From Lacticaseibacillus brantae DSM 23927 (GTDB lineage Bacteria > Bacillota > Bacilli > Lactobacillales > Lactobacillaceae): a stretch of DNA of 64,000 nucleotides. The position numbers were made by a program, and so were the translations under genes. Position 1 is the stretch's first letter, and every line of letters begins with the position of its first letter. The DNA lies in NCBI RefSeq assembly GCF_001436115.1, contig NZ_AYZQ01000001.1, forward strand, positions 682,001 to 746,000. The letters are read 5' to 3'. The notes under the pieces are model-generated. The model was not told where the DNA came from and did no database searches. It saw only the letters and a program-made list of their open reading frames with translations. Positions 8,152-16,154 of this stretch are shown in pieces.

Positions 8152-9939
8152 CTATTTAACGAATAACCCGTTTAGAACTGGTAACTGAACGTAAGAAGCA
8201 TATTCCCCACCAGTGTGAATGATGTGCATCCCATGATTATCAGGCGTTGCTCCTGGTGTTCCAGGCATCACTGACCCAGATTCATTCTTAGAGCTGACAA
8301 CCAAGCGCAGGCTTTCACCGGCTTTGAAGGATAAACCAACTGGGCTTAGCACGATATCCATCTTCACGATTTCGCCGTCCTTAAGCTTTTCCACCCGATC
8401 AAAGCTGTAAGCCGGGATTTCATCTGTCGATTCTTGTTCGTCTAAGTGACGCATTGATGCGCGTAACCGGCCCCAAGCACCCTTGTAACGCAATGCAGAT
8501 GCGCCTTCTTGTGTGAAGTCCTGCAAAGCTGGGCCATGGTTAGGCACGATGAATTCACTCAAAATGTTACCGCGGACATCAACTTTTTGAACATTCACGA
8601 AGATATCCATGTCGTCATATCCCTTTGCTTCCATGAATAAGGTGGCCTTTGGATAACCCAAGAATTCAGTGGTCCGATCGAAAGTCATTTCGAATGATGC
8701 CCGGCCTGGGTTACTACCATCAACGGCGCCAGCAACATATTGAACTGGAAAGTCTTTTGCATTGGCTTCTGCCTGTAGTGCACGGGTCATTCCATTGAGA
8801 TAGAACTTGTGTTGCTGACTACCCTTAGCAGGGAATGTGTCAGCCGGAATGTCAGTCACATTGCCGCCTTCCATGTCGATCATTGAGTAACGCACTTTTG
8901 GTGTGTCTGGCCAATTGTTTTGCTTATCAAGCAGATAGTAATCGAAGAAGCGACGTAATTCTTCAGTATTTGCTGGATCATAGTAATATGGCCATTCTTG
9001 CCGATCGTGAATCCGCAACCAGCTCTGTTCGGAGCCCAAATGACGCCAAGCGCGGAAAGTCCCCATGGTGTGCAAGGTGTTGGCATAACTGCCAATCACA
9101 AACGCTGGTACTTTGATCTTGCTGGTGTCAGCCAACTTGTCCTGCCATAATGGCACATTTTGCATTGGATACGCATCGATTTCCTTGGTTAAATCTTCAC
9201 GCAAGGCATCTGGGTTCGCGCTCACGTGGTTCACGTTCAACCGTTCAATGAAGTTCTTATCAGGGATCCCACCGATGAACGCTAAATCCCGATACCCGTC
9301 GGAGAGTCCTTCAGTTGGGTTGATTGCAGCTAAATGAGGTGGTTGCTCAGCAGCGATAAACCATTGTGACCATGCCAGGTATGAGGTTCCGCTCAAAGCA
9401 ACTTTTTCGTTGGACCAATCTTGTTGCGCAATCCATTCGATCAAGTCATAGCCGTCTTGTGCTTCTTGTGAGCCAATCATTGTAATATTGCCTTCACTGT
9501 GCGCAATTCCCCGCATGTCTGGGTTACATACCGCATAACCATGTTGTACCCAGTAATCAGGATCGGGTGCTTCGAATTTGGTTAAACCAGAATTCCAAGC
9601 ATTGCCCATTCCCAGCATGCCGAACAAGTTGCGGTAACGTGGCGCGGTCCCGGCACTCTTACCATAAGGGCTCCATGCAACCAATGTTGGCACTTTTTCA
9701 GCGTCAACAGGCATGAAAATGTCTGCATAGATGATGACGCCGTCGCGCATTTCAACAGGCACATCCTTGAGCATTTTAATATCAACGCTCAATGGTTTGA
9801 AGCCTTCTGCAATGACCTCGCCCTTCTTCAAGATAACAGTCTTGGTTTCAAAGGGACTCAAGACCCCATGTTCAATCCCGTTATCAACATATTCAAAGGC
9901 TGGACTAAATTTCATATCTTCAGTAATCTTGCTTGTCAT
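8152..9939 (-). CDS. CocE/NonD family hydrolase (X-Pro dipeptidyl-peptidase-like)
   Basis: 595-aa alpha/beta hydrolase of the CocE/X-Pro dipeptidyl-peptidase (S15) group. The nucleophile elbow GTSYLAWSQW is near residue 184, the family oxyanion-region motif RGIAHSEG precedes it and a C-terminal jelly-roll-like domain follows (about 380-595). Substrates of this group include acylated esters and amides as well as peptides, so the substrate here is open. ATG follows GGAGG at seven bases. Adjacent to a LysR gene and to other hydrolase genes (10.8-14.1 kb). Confidence 0.88.
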   Translation of the reverse strand: MTSKITEDMKFSPAFEYVDNGIEHGVLSPFETKTVILKKGEVIAEGFKPLSVDIKMLKDVPVEMRDGVIIYADIFMPVDAEKVPTLVAWSPYGKSAGTAPRYRNLFGMLGMGNAWNSGLTKFEAPDPDYWVQHGYAVCNPDMRGIAHSEGNITMIGSQEAQDGYDLIEWIAQQDWSNEKVALSGTSYLAWSQWFIAAEQPPHLAAINPTEGLSDGYRDLAFIGGIPDKNFIERLNVNHVSANPDALREDLTKEIDAYPMQNVPLWQDKLADTSKIKVPAFVIGSYANTLHTMGTFRAWRHLGSEQSWLRIHDRQEWPYYYDPANTEELRRFFDYYLLDKQNNWPDTPKVRYSMIDMEGGNVTDIPADTFPAKGSQQHKFYLNGMTRALQAEANAKDFPVQYVAGAVDGSNPGRASFEMTFDRTTEFLGYPKATLFMEAKGYDDMDIFVNVQKVDVRGNILSEFIVPNHGPALQDFTQEGASALRYKGAWGRLRASMRHLDEQESTDEIPAYSFDRVEKLKDGEIVKMDIVLSPVGLSFKAGESLRLVVSSKNESGSVMPGTPGATPDNHGMHIIHTGGEYASYVQLPVLNGLFVK

Positions 9940-9981
9940 ATCATTACCTCCAAGTGTTTTTCATCTCTTAAGTACTTTGTC

Positions 9982-10065
9982 AGTATATCCAGATTTAGGC
10001 ACCCCGTAAAATAGTGTTTCCGTATGTTAAGGGCATTTTGGGGAGAACTATTCAAAAATTGAATA
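9982..10065 (-). promoter_or_regulatory. Promoter and LysR-type palindrome upstream of the CocE-type hydrolase
   Basis: Minus-strand promoter TTTACG (10005-10010), 17 bases, TATACT (9982-9987). About 40 bases upstream of the -35 box sits the perfect palindrome TATTCAAAAATTGAATA (10049-10065), of the T-N11-A type bound by LysR proteins. Confidence 0.55.
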
Positions 10066-10183
10066 CCTAAAATAATGCTGATGGCACCACATCTGGTGGG
10101 AATCCAATAAATATTTGCCCATCGTAATGCCCCCCCAGATTCTAGGGTTAGCCTGAGACTTCTGACCAGAGGAATGATATCGA

Positions 10184-10738
10184 CTATTTTAATAGACTCA
10201 AAATGCGGTCCACATTGGCTTCATACTCTTCAAGGTTTGTTTCGCGACTCTCTTGACGCACTGTCAAAAGTGTCAGTGAACCAATAACAAAATTCAAAAA
10301 TAGATGGACATTAGGTTCCACCCGTTCTGCTTGGCTGGTGACCGACTGAATCAACCTTGTCACCAAATCGTGTAAACCATTGACAGCTTCAGCCACTTCA
10401 AGATTCTGACGATAGGTAATCAGTCCGCTGACCATATCTGTAAATGAAACGCCAGTTTGAGTATAGGTCACAAAGCTAATCGCTAATTGTCGCAATGCGT
10501 CAGCACCGGAATAAGGCACTAACTCCTGATACATCGCTTGAGTTAATGCTGTCATATAGGTCGCAATCACGCTCGTGCGGACATCCGAGATGTTAGCGAC
10601 ATAACGGTACATGGATTGCGGTTGAATCCCAAGAGACCGGGCCAAGCCGTTGTAAGTTAATTGATCAAATCCCACTGTGCTGACGATATTCAAAGCTTCA
10701 TCAATAATGCGTTCTTTAGTTAAACTGCCACGTTTCAA
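10184..10738 (-). CDS. TetR/AcrR family transcriptional regulator
   Basis: 184 aa; helix-turn-helix about residues 25-50 (LTYNGLARSLGIQPQSMYRYV), weaker C-terminal half typical of TetR proteins. Starts at TTG with AAGGAAG upstream. Divergent from the alpha/beta hydrolase gene at 10852; the shared intergenic region has a perfect palindrome, so it likely represses both directions. Confidence 0.87.
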   Translation of the reverse strand: MKRGSLTKERIIDEALNIVSTVGFDQLTYNGLARSLGIQPQSMYRYVANISDVRTSVIATYMTALTQAMYQELVPYSGADALRQLAISFVTYTQTGVSFTDMVSGLITYRQNLEVAEAVNGLHDLVTRLIQSVTSQAERVEPNVHLFLNFVIGSLTLLTVRQESRETNLEEYEANVDRILSLLK

Positions 10739-10756
10739 AGTTTTACTTCCTTTCTG

Positions 10757-10804
10757 TTGACAAACTCATACCATGAGTTTACAGTGCATATCATGAGTTA
10801 GCAA
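10757..10804. promoter_or_regulatory. Overlapping divergent promoters with TetR operators in the spacers
   Basis: Plus strand: TTGACA (10757-10762), N17, TACAGT (10780-10785). Minus strand: TTGCTA (10799-10804), N17, TAAACT (10776-10781). The plus-strand spacer is filled by the palindrome AAACTCATACCATGAGTTT (10762-10780, two perfect 8-bp arms); the minus-strand spacer carries a second, half-degenerate copy (AACTCAT, then ATG). Confidence 0.75.
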
Positions 10805-10851
10805 GTCATTCCTGGTAACCCCATAAACTTTATTCAAAGGAGATTCTTACG

Positions 10852-11691
10852 ATGAGTTATTTAAATCTTGAAGGCGCAAAATTACATTACGACACTGTTG
10901 GTTCCGGTCCACTATTGATTCTCATTCCAGGCGCGAATGGCACTGGTGATATTTTTGCCCACGCCGCTGAATTCTTGAAAGACAAATTTATGGTCGTCAT
11001 GTTTGATCGGCGCGGTTATGGCCAAAGCGAGCTCACTGGCGCGACTCCCGAAGACATCATCGATATTGATAGCACTTACCGCATTAAGACCGATGCTAAA
11101 GATGTCCATGCGTTGGCTCAAGCGCTGAGCCCAAACCAGAAGGCGTACATCATGGGTAGCTCATCTGGTTCGATTGTCGCGATGGAAACCTTGCAAGACT
11201 TTCCTGAGATCGTGGAAAAGATTGCCTTTCATGAACCACCAATCAATAGTTTTTTGCCAACTGCAGCCCAAGACCAAGCCACTAACAACGACATTGTTCA
11301 AACTGCTTTGACCGGCGATATGCAAGCTGCCATGGTCAAATTTGGGCAAGCCATGCGAATTGGTGGACTCGACGCTCAAATGATGGGCAAACCTGTCGTG
11401 GGTGCTGATGCAGTGACAGCTGACGCTCGCGTCAAGGGAATGCAATACTGGTTCAAGTACGAAATTCGTCAATATACTAGCCGCAAGATTGATATCGATC
11501 TGTTAAAGCAATATCGTGATAAAATTAGTTTGCTTGATGGGACAGATTCACGAGGATCTTACCCGCAGATGGTCAACGATTTCTTAGCGCAGTACTGGGA
11601 TGTGACAATTTATGATATTCCTGGTGGCCATTTAGGCTATGCCCAAAAACCAGAAGGCTTTGGGACCACATTAGCAGCTGTACTTTTATAA
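10852..11691 (+). CDS. Alpha/beta hydrolase
   Basis: 279-aa single-domain alpha/beta hydrolase. Nucleophile elbow GSSSGS near residue 104; oxyanion-hole region PGANGTGD near residue 26; likely catalytic His in the C-terminal PGGHLGYA. Family enzymes cleave esters or C-C bonds. AAGGAG precedes the ATG. Followed after 14 bases by an amidohydrolase gene with its own AAGGAG site, so the two form an operon controlled from the divergent TetR promoter. Confidence 0.88.
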   Translation: MSYLNLEGAKLHYDTVGSGPLLILIPGANGTGDIFAHAAEFLKDKFMVVMFDRRGYGQSELTGATPEDIIDIDSTYRIKTDAKDVHALAQALSPNQKAYIMGSSSGSIVAMETLQDFPEIVEKIAFHEPPINSFLPTAAQDQATNNDIVQTALTGDMQAAMVKFGQAMRIGGLDAQMMGKPVVGADAVTADARVKGMQYWFKYEIRQYTSRKIDIDLLKQYRDKISLLDGTDSRGSYPQMVNDFLAQYWDVTIYDIPGGHLGYAQKPEGFGTTLAAVLL

Positions 11692-11705
11692 GGAGTGATT
11701 TAGCA

Positions 11706-12650
11706 ATGAAATATAACAAAATTGATGTCCATGCCCATTATCTTTCCCCAGGTTACAAACAATTCTTGAAATCGCAGTTTAATGATATGGGTGATGGCGT
11801 CAAAACGCCATCGTATGAAATTGAGACGACATTGGGGATTATGGAACAAGCAAAGATTGATTATTCAATCCTGTCCATCTCTTCGCCACACATTAATACA
11901 GGCGAAGCTGCCAGTACGTTGGAATTAGCAAACGAGGTGAACGATTACGCGGCCACGCAACAATCGAAATTTCCCGACAAAATTGGCTTCTTTGCCTCAT
12001 TACCACTCCCCTACATCAACGAAAGCCTTCAAGTTATCAAGCAGATTACTGCTGCTGGCCAAGCTGCCGGCTATACCCTGCCGACTAACTCCCGCGGCAC
12101 CTACCTAGGTGATTCAATTCTTGATCCCGTCATGCAGGCCTTGAATGACACGAATGCCATTGTCGCCTTGCACCCAAATGCCCCTGGCGTGTCAATTCCA
12201 AATGTGAATGAGGATATTCCAGACCCAATTCTAGAATTCTTCTTCGATACGACCCGAACGGTCGTTAATATGTTAGACAAGCGAATTTTCAGCCGGTTCC
12301 CTGACATTAAATTCATCATTCCGCATGCCGGTGCAGTTCTTCCGCTGGTTGCTAACCGCATACCACTTGCCAAAGGACTCAACCCGGATCTTTCGGCTGA
12401 TCAACTGGAAATCAAGCAAGCAATGGGTTCACAATACTTCGACGTCGCCGGTATGGTCTTGTCGCAACAACTGCCAGCTTTATTGCAATTGATTGACCCC
12501 GACAAGTTACTGTATGCTTCCGATACCCCATACACGCCAACGCCAGTAGTGATGAACTTGGCAAATGCACTTGAAACAACTGATTTAATTTCGGACCCGT
12601 TGAAAGAGAAGCTTTTTCACAGCAATGCCGAAAAACTTTTTAAGCGTTAA
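11706..12650 (+). CDS. Amidohydrolase family protein (ACMSD/gamma-resorcylate decarboxylase-like)
   Basis: 314-aa TIM-barrel metalloenzyme. Metal-binding HxH near the N terminus (IDVHAHYLSP), then HPNAP, IPHAGAVLP and the terminal Asp motif YASDTPYTP. These features match the non-hydrolytic decarboxylase branch of the amidohydrolase superfamily (ACMSD, resorcylate and related decarboxylases). Substrate unknown; an aromatic or keto acid is a family-based guess. Co-transcribed with the upstream alpha/beta hydrolase. Confidence 0.87.
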   Translation: MKYNKIDVHAHYLSPGYKQFLKSQFNDMGDGVKTPSYEIETTLGIMEQAKIDYSILSISSPHINTGEAASTLELANEVNDYAATQQSKFPDKIGFFASLPLPYINESLQVIKQITAAGQAAGYTLPTNSRGTYLGDSILDPVMQALNDTNAIVALHPNAPGVSIPNVNEDIPDPILEFFFDTTRTVVNMLDKRIFSRFPDIKFIIPHAGAVLPLVANRIPLAKGLNPDLSADQLEIKQAMGSQYFDVAGMVLSQQLPALLQLIDPDKLLYASDTPYTPTPVVMNLANALETTDLISDPLKEKLFHSNAEKLFKR

Positions 12651-12653
12651 CTC

Positions 12654-12688
12654 AAAAAGCGAACCCATTAATTGTGGGTTCGCTTTTT
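12654..12688. terminator. Bidirectional terminator
   Basis: Stem AAAAAGCGAACCCA/TGGGTTCGCTTTTTT between the convergent amidohydrolase and DUF2316 genes, with T-runs both ways. Confidence 0.85.
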
Positions 12689-12717
12689 TGGCTAAAACAA
12701 CCGTTGCGTCTATCTAA

Positions 12718-13029
12718 TTAGTTGTCGCCGGCAGACATCTGTGCATCGTCAATGGCCTGGGTGTCCAAGAACCAGTGACGATGCCAATCACCACTAAGAG
12801 CAGTAAACGCAATTGGGTTCTGTCCGTTGGCCTGAACCTTTTCCAACAAGTAATTCCTTAAAATCCAAGGATCACTCAAGGATTGCTGCGTCAGGTCAAA
12901 TAAGTGAGCTAATTTGACTTCGCTAATGCCTAAATCTGTGGCAACTTGGGCTTTGGTTAAGCCTGTGAGTTCAAAATTTGCTTGAAGTTCATGGCGCGTA
13001 TTATCTAGTTGTTGTTGGTTTAAAGTCAT
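12718..13029 (-). CDS. DUF2316 family protein
   Basis: 103 aa. Matches the pattern of DUF2316: a helix-turn-helix-like N-terminal half (TGLTKAQVATDLGISEVKLAHLFDL) and the conserved block DPWILRNYLLEKV followed by FTALSGDWHRHWFLD. Function not established; DNA binding is suggested by the N-terminal half. Lies 15 bases downstream of the second amidohydrolase gene, in the same operon. Confidence 0.8.
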   Translation of the reverse strand: MTLNQQQLDNTRHELQANFELTGLTKAQVATDLGISEVKLAHLFDLTQQSLSDPWILRNYLLEKVQANGQNPIAFTALSGDWHRHWFLDTQAIDDAQMSAGDN

Positions 13030-13044
13030 TTTGAATTCTCCTCA

Positions 13045-14043
13045 CTACAGATGAAAAAGTTTTTCCGCATTACCATGCGCGAATTGCTCCTTCTCAAAGT
13101 CCGAAATTGGTAAATTCTGAATAAAACTGCCGCTGTTCTCAGGTTGTTTATATGGATAATCGATCGCATAAAGCAACTTTGACATGCCCATTTGTTCCCG
13201 CAATAAGTTAAATTGAGGCATAGTTAGCATCCCACTGGGTGAAATGTAAATGTTGTCCTGATAGTATTGCGAAAATGGCTTCTTTAAGTCAGCCCATTTG
13301 GTCAACTCATCATCCAACCGCTGGAAGTAGAACGGTATCCCTTCACCCCAGTGGCCGGAAATTAGGTTTAAATTAGGGAATTTGTCAAAAATCCCTGACA
13401 CCACCATCCGCATCACCTGGATTCCAACATCATTATGCCAGCCAAAACCGTCTGACCCCAAAATACCACTAATCAGGCCACTCCAATTCTCACTATTATA
13501 ATAATGGTCCGTAATCACATTGGGCACAAACGAGGGATGAAAGTAGACCGGCACATTCAGGTCACTGGCCATTTGAAAAATTGGCAGAAATTCTGGATCA
13601 TCAAAGAACTTGCCCTGAAAATTGCCTTTCAGCATGACTCCTTTCAAGCCTAACGCTGTGACTGCTCTTTTCAGCTCTGTCGCGGCCGCTGTTGGATCGC
13701 CAACCGGTAAGACGGCCAAACCCTCGAAACGATTCGACTGCTGCGTAATCTTCGCTAATTCATCATTAGCGAGCCGACTGAGCGGGATGGCCTCAACTGG
13801 TTCAAGATTCTGAGGTTGAACGTTGCCATACGACAGCACAGAAACATCAATGTTATAGTGGTTCATGAAATCCAACCGTGCTTCTGTAATATCTTGCATC
13901 ATTTCCGGGGATGGCAAATCTTCCTGCATATAGCGTTGCATCTCAGGAACCATTTTTGGGATCGACTGCTGGTTTGGCAACTGCTGCATTTTAGCAGTCA
14001 CGACTTTGGATTCAAAATGTTCTTCAACTGCAATAGTCTTCAT
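13045..14043 (-). CDS. Amidohydrolase family protein (second, ACMSD/resorcylate decarboxylase-like)
   Basis: 332 aa, start at ATG 14043 preceded by GGGAAGAG; a GTG/ATG further upstream lies in the operator region. The N-terminal metal motif differs from the other copy (AVEEHF, with one Glu and one His in the usual HxH position), and the later motifs YFHPSF, ISGHWGEGIPF and YAIDYPYK are present. The E-x-H variant is typical of the gamma-resorcylate/5-carboxyvanillate decarboxylase branch. Together with the enzyme at 11706 this suggests an aromatic-acid pathway (inference). Confidence 0.85.
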   Translation of the reverse strand: MKTIAVEEHFESKVVTAKMQQLPNQQSIPKMVPEMQRYMQEDLPSPEMMQDITEARLDFMNHYNIDVSVLSYGNVQPQNLEPVEAIPLSRLANDELAKITQQSNRFEGLAVLPVGDPTAAATELKRAVTALGLKGVMLKGNFQGKFFDDPEFLPIFQMASDLNVPVYFHPSFVPNVITDHYYNSENWSGLISGILGSDGFGWHNDVGIQVMRMVVSGIFDKFPNLNLISGHWGEGIPFYFQRLDDELTKWADLKKPFSQYYQDNIYISPSGMLTMPQFNLLREQMGMSKLLYAIDYPYKQPENSGSFIQNLPISDFEKEQFAHGNAEKLFHL

Positions 14044-14117
14044 TAGGTCTCTTCCCTTCTTAACCTCAATGCTCACCATTATAGGAAGATCCTACTAACA
14101 TAGAAAGAAGGTTGTGC

Positions 14118-14138
14118 GACGAATTTAAAGAATTCGTC
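14118..14138. promoter_or_regulatory. Palindromic operator between amidohydrolase and TetR-like genes
   Basis: GACGAATT-N5-AATTCGTC, two perfect 8-bp arms, placed 11 bases before the ATG of the TetR-like gene and 75 bases from the divergent amidohydrolase start. Likely operator of the TetR-like protein. Confidence 0.6.
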
Positions 14139-14148
14139 TCAGAAAAAC

Positions 14149-14736
14149 ATGGCTAAAGCTTTTTTGACCCAACCGCTTGAGATTGACCAGCGCAAAATAA
14201 GAACAGAAGCAAAGCTACTAGCCGCTCTCGTGTCCCTGCGACAGCAAGCCAAGGCCTTCAAGGAAATAACGGTTCAGGACCTGTGCCAGCAGGCTCACGT
14301 CTCCCGGGCAACATTTTACCGTCACCACGATAATATTGCTGACGTTATCATCGTGGCCGTCCTTACGGCCATTAATGAATTTCAGCTTCAAGTTGATCAG
14401 ATACCAACAATCAATTTTGAAATCGGTAGCAGTTTGTTAATCGAAGCGTTGTACCAGCATCTGAATTTGTTTGCCTTAATTCCCTGGAGTCAGACCCACG
14501 CCCAAGTCGAGAACCTCTTTGGCGGCGCTGCACAGCAAATTCTGCGCCTGCGAGAGAAGTCGCAAGTCACACAGCGATTCGTCAGCCAATTCATCGGCCG
14601 AACTATTTTAGATTTCAATATTCAAATTGCGACCAGTTCTCAGCTTCCAGACCAAACAGAAGCTCTGGCCCTTTTTCGATTGCTTATCCCAAATCGTCTA
14701 GAATTAAACGACCGTGACAGTCACAAGAATCAATAA
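14149..14736 (+). CDS. TetR/AcrR-like transcriptional regulator
   Basis: 195 aa; helix-turn-helix about residues 40-65 (ITVQDLCQQAHVSRATFYRHHDNIADV) and an unrelated-looking helical C-terminal region. No good Shine-Dalgarno precedes the ATG. Divergent from the second amidohydrolase operon, which it probably controls through the 21-bp dyad between them. Confidence 0.82.
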   Translation: MAKAFLTQPLEIDQRKIRTEAKLLAALVSLRQQAKAFKEITVQDLCQQAHVSRATFYRHHDNIADVIIVAVLTAINEFQLQVDQIPTINFEIGSSLLIEALYQHLNLFALIPWSQTHAQVENLFGGAAQQILRLREKSQVTQRFVSQFIGRTILDFNIQIATSSQLPDQTEALALFRLLIPNRLELNDRDSHKNQ

Positions 14737-14757
14737 GCCATCTGGGCCAACAAAAAA

Positions 14758-14787
14758 CCCCCGAAAACCTATAAAGGATTTCGGGGG
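14758..14787. terminator. Bidirectional terminator
   Basis: CCCCCGAAA/TTTCGGGGG with T-runs on both strands; ends the TetR-like gene on the plus strand and the tRNA-Glu transcript on the minus strand. Confidence 0.85.
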
Positions 14788-14803
14788 CCTTTTTACTTAT
14801 TTC

Positions 14804-14875
14804 TCACCCGTACGGGATTCGAACCCGTGTTTTCGCGCTGAGAACGCGACGTCTTAACCCCTTGACCAACGGGCA
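14804..14875 (-). tRNA. tRNA-Glu (anticodon CUC)
   Basis: Cloverleaf with D stem GTC/GAC, anticodon stem TCGCG/CGCGA and loop TTCTCAG (anticodon CTC), T arm ACGGG-TTCGAAT-CCCGT, acceptor TGCCCGT/ACGGGTG. The first two acceptor pairs are U-G and G-U wobbles, unusual at this position. CCA is not encoded. A minus-strand promoter (TTGACA 14919-14924, N16, TAAACT 14897-14902) lies upstream. Confidence 0.88.
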
Positions 14876-14943
14876 ATGTCGTCAAGTACTCTTTATAGTT
14901 TACCGAAATGTAAACAGATGTCAACGACTTTTTGGGGCCAATA

Positions 14944-15438
14944 CTAGTGATTTGGCTGTTGAAGTAACGCTGAAAGCGCAGAATTTTTTGGGAGGTTGCG
15001 ACTATCCAGGATGACCTGCGTCCATCTACCAGCCGCGAAGTCCTCGCGAATGGCATTCAAGTCAGTATCCTGGAAGAGACTCGAACTAGCGGGCGCAGTC
15101 ACACTCGTCGGCAGTCCGGTTGCTTGACTGAGCAAGGTGGTTAATTGCTGCTGGTTGTCAGCCGCCTTCATCAAGGTTGCCATCGGCGTTTGCTTAATTT
15201 TTGCCACACTAGTATCAATAATGCTGTCCGTTGTTGGATCGCCCGTCTTAGCCGCCTCAAGTCTGTTGGTGACCTGACGCTTCACGGCAGTATCCATAGC
15301 CGTATCTTGATTGTGGTTCAAGCTTCGAGCCCCATTATTCAGCGGCCCAATGAATGCAATGAGCAAACCCACTGCCACAATGAGGATAAGGCTAATCCAG
15401 GGCCACTTTTTTCGTTTAGGTTTTCGTGCGCTGCGCAT
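14944..15438 (-). CDS. Hypothetical membrane-anchored protein, 164 aa
   Basis: Basic N terminus (RSARKPKRKKW), one membrane segment (about residues 14-33), then a soluble, probably extracellular region without recognised domain. Start at ATG 15438 preceded by AAGGGGG. It follows the GNAT gene region on the same strand. Function unknown. Confidence 0.7.
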   Translation of the reverse strand: MRSARKPKRKKWPWISLILIVAVGLLIAFIGPLNNGARSLNHNQDTAMDTAVKRQVTNRLEAAKTGDPTTDSIIDTSVAKIKQTPMATLMKAADNQQQLTTLLSQATGLPTSVTAPASSSLFQDTDLNAIREDFAAGRWTQVILDSRNLPKNSALSALLQQPNH

Positions 15439-15610
15439 CTTTTGTCCCCCTTGTTGGCATATCGGTGGTGAGTGCGCCGGTAGCGACAATCTCATGCCAA
15501 TCGCGTTTGGCTTGGCGCCACCAGTCCAAGAATCGTTTCACCGACTTCACCGCCATTCTTATCAACAAGACTACGCCGGGTTTAACGCTTTGCCTAGCCC
15601 ACTTAAACAA
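15416..15610 (-). CDS. Possible small basic protein, 64 aa
   Basis: Open frame starting with TTG four bases past the stop of the GNAT gene and overlapping the start of the next gene by 23 bases. Rich in Lys/Arg/Trp. No Shine-Dalgarno is visible, so translation would depend on coupling. It may be only a chance frame. Confidence 0.3.
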   Translation of the reverse strand: MFKWARQSVKPGVVLLIRMAVKSVKRFLDWWRQAKRDWHEIVATGALTTDMPTRGTKDAQRTKT

Positions 15611-15613
15611 AAA

Positions 15614-16105
15614 TTAAAGGTAATGGCGACCTAAAATATCTAAACTGCGCAACTGCTTGTCTAAGACCGCAACGTCTGGCAGATGCCCCCAGGTCTCGAA
15701 GCCATTTTTTGCAAAAAGCTTCGCACTCGGTAGATTGTGACTGAAGACATAGGCCAGAAGCGTGTTAATTCGGAGACGTGGCAACTGGGTCTGAACAAAA
15801 TCAAGGCTAGCCTGGCCAAAACCGTGGTGTGTCTGATCCTGATCTATGTATAAACTGATTTCAGCGGTATGCGCATAGGCAGCGCGACCGTAAAATGGTT
15901 CTAGACCAACCCAACCAATCACTGCTATTTCGTCTTTGAGAACCCACAGGGGGTAGGCGTCCGAATAGGCTTCAAACCATGGACGCCGCTCAACGACTGT
16001 CACGGGCGCCAAATCCGCTGTCACCATATGACCCGCAATATTTTGATTATAAATGGCCACTATGGCCGGTAGATCTGTCAAAGTCGCTCGTGCAAATGTT
16101 GCCAT
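15614..16105 (-). CDS. GNAT family N-acetyltransferase
   Basis: 163 aa with the arrangement of the phosphinothricin-acetyltransferase-like branch: N-terminal ATLTDLPAIVAIYNQNI, AEISLYIDQDQTHHGFGQASL in place of the acetyl-CoA-binding motif, and AKLFAKNGFETWG near the C terminus. Acceptor substrate unknown. Start at ATG 16105, eight bases after GAGGGG. Confidence 0.87.
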   Translation of the reverse strand: MATFARATLTDLPAIVAIYNQNIAGHMVTADLAPVTVVERRPWFEAYSDAYPLWVLKDEIAVIGWVGLEPFYGRAAYAHTAEISLYIDQDQTHHGFGQASLDFVQTQLPRLRINTLLAYVFSHNLPSAKLFAKNGFETWGHLPDVAVLDKQLRSLDILGRHYL

Positions 16106-16126
16106 CTGTTCCACCCCTCAAAAATA

Positions 16127-16145
16127 GCCGTGAGTCGCTCACGGC
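16127..16145 (-). terminator. Terminator after the ferrochelatase gene
   Basis: GCCGTGAG/CTCACGGC with a 3-base loop, followed on the minus strand by TATTTTT. Confidence 0.8.
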
Positions 16146-16154
16146 CGAATGCGA

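Noticed and set aside
14793-15056. Minus-strand frame across the tRNA-Glu gene
   Set aside because: It overlaps the tRNA, its promoter and the neighbouring gene; a chance frame.
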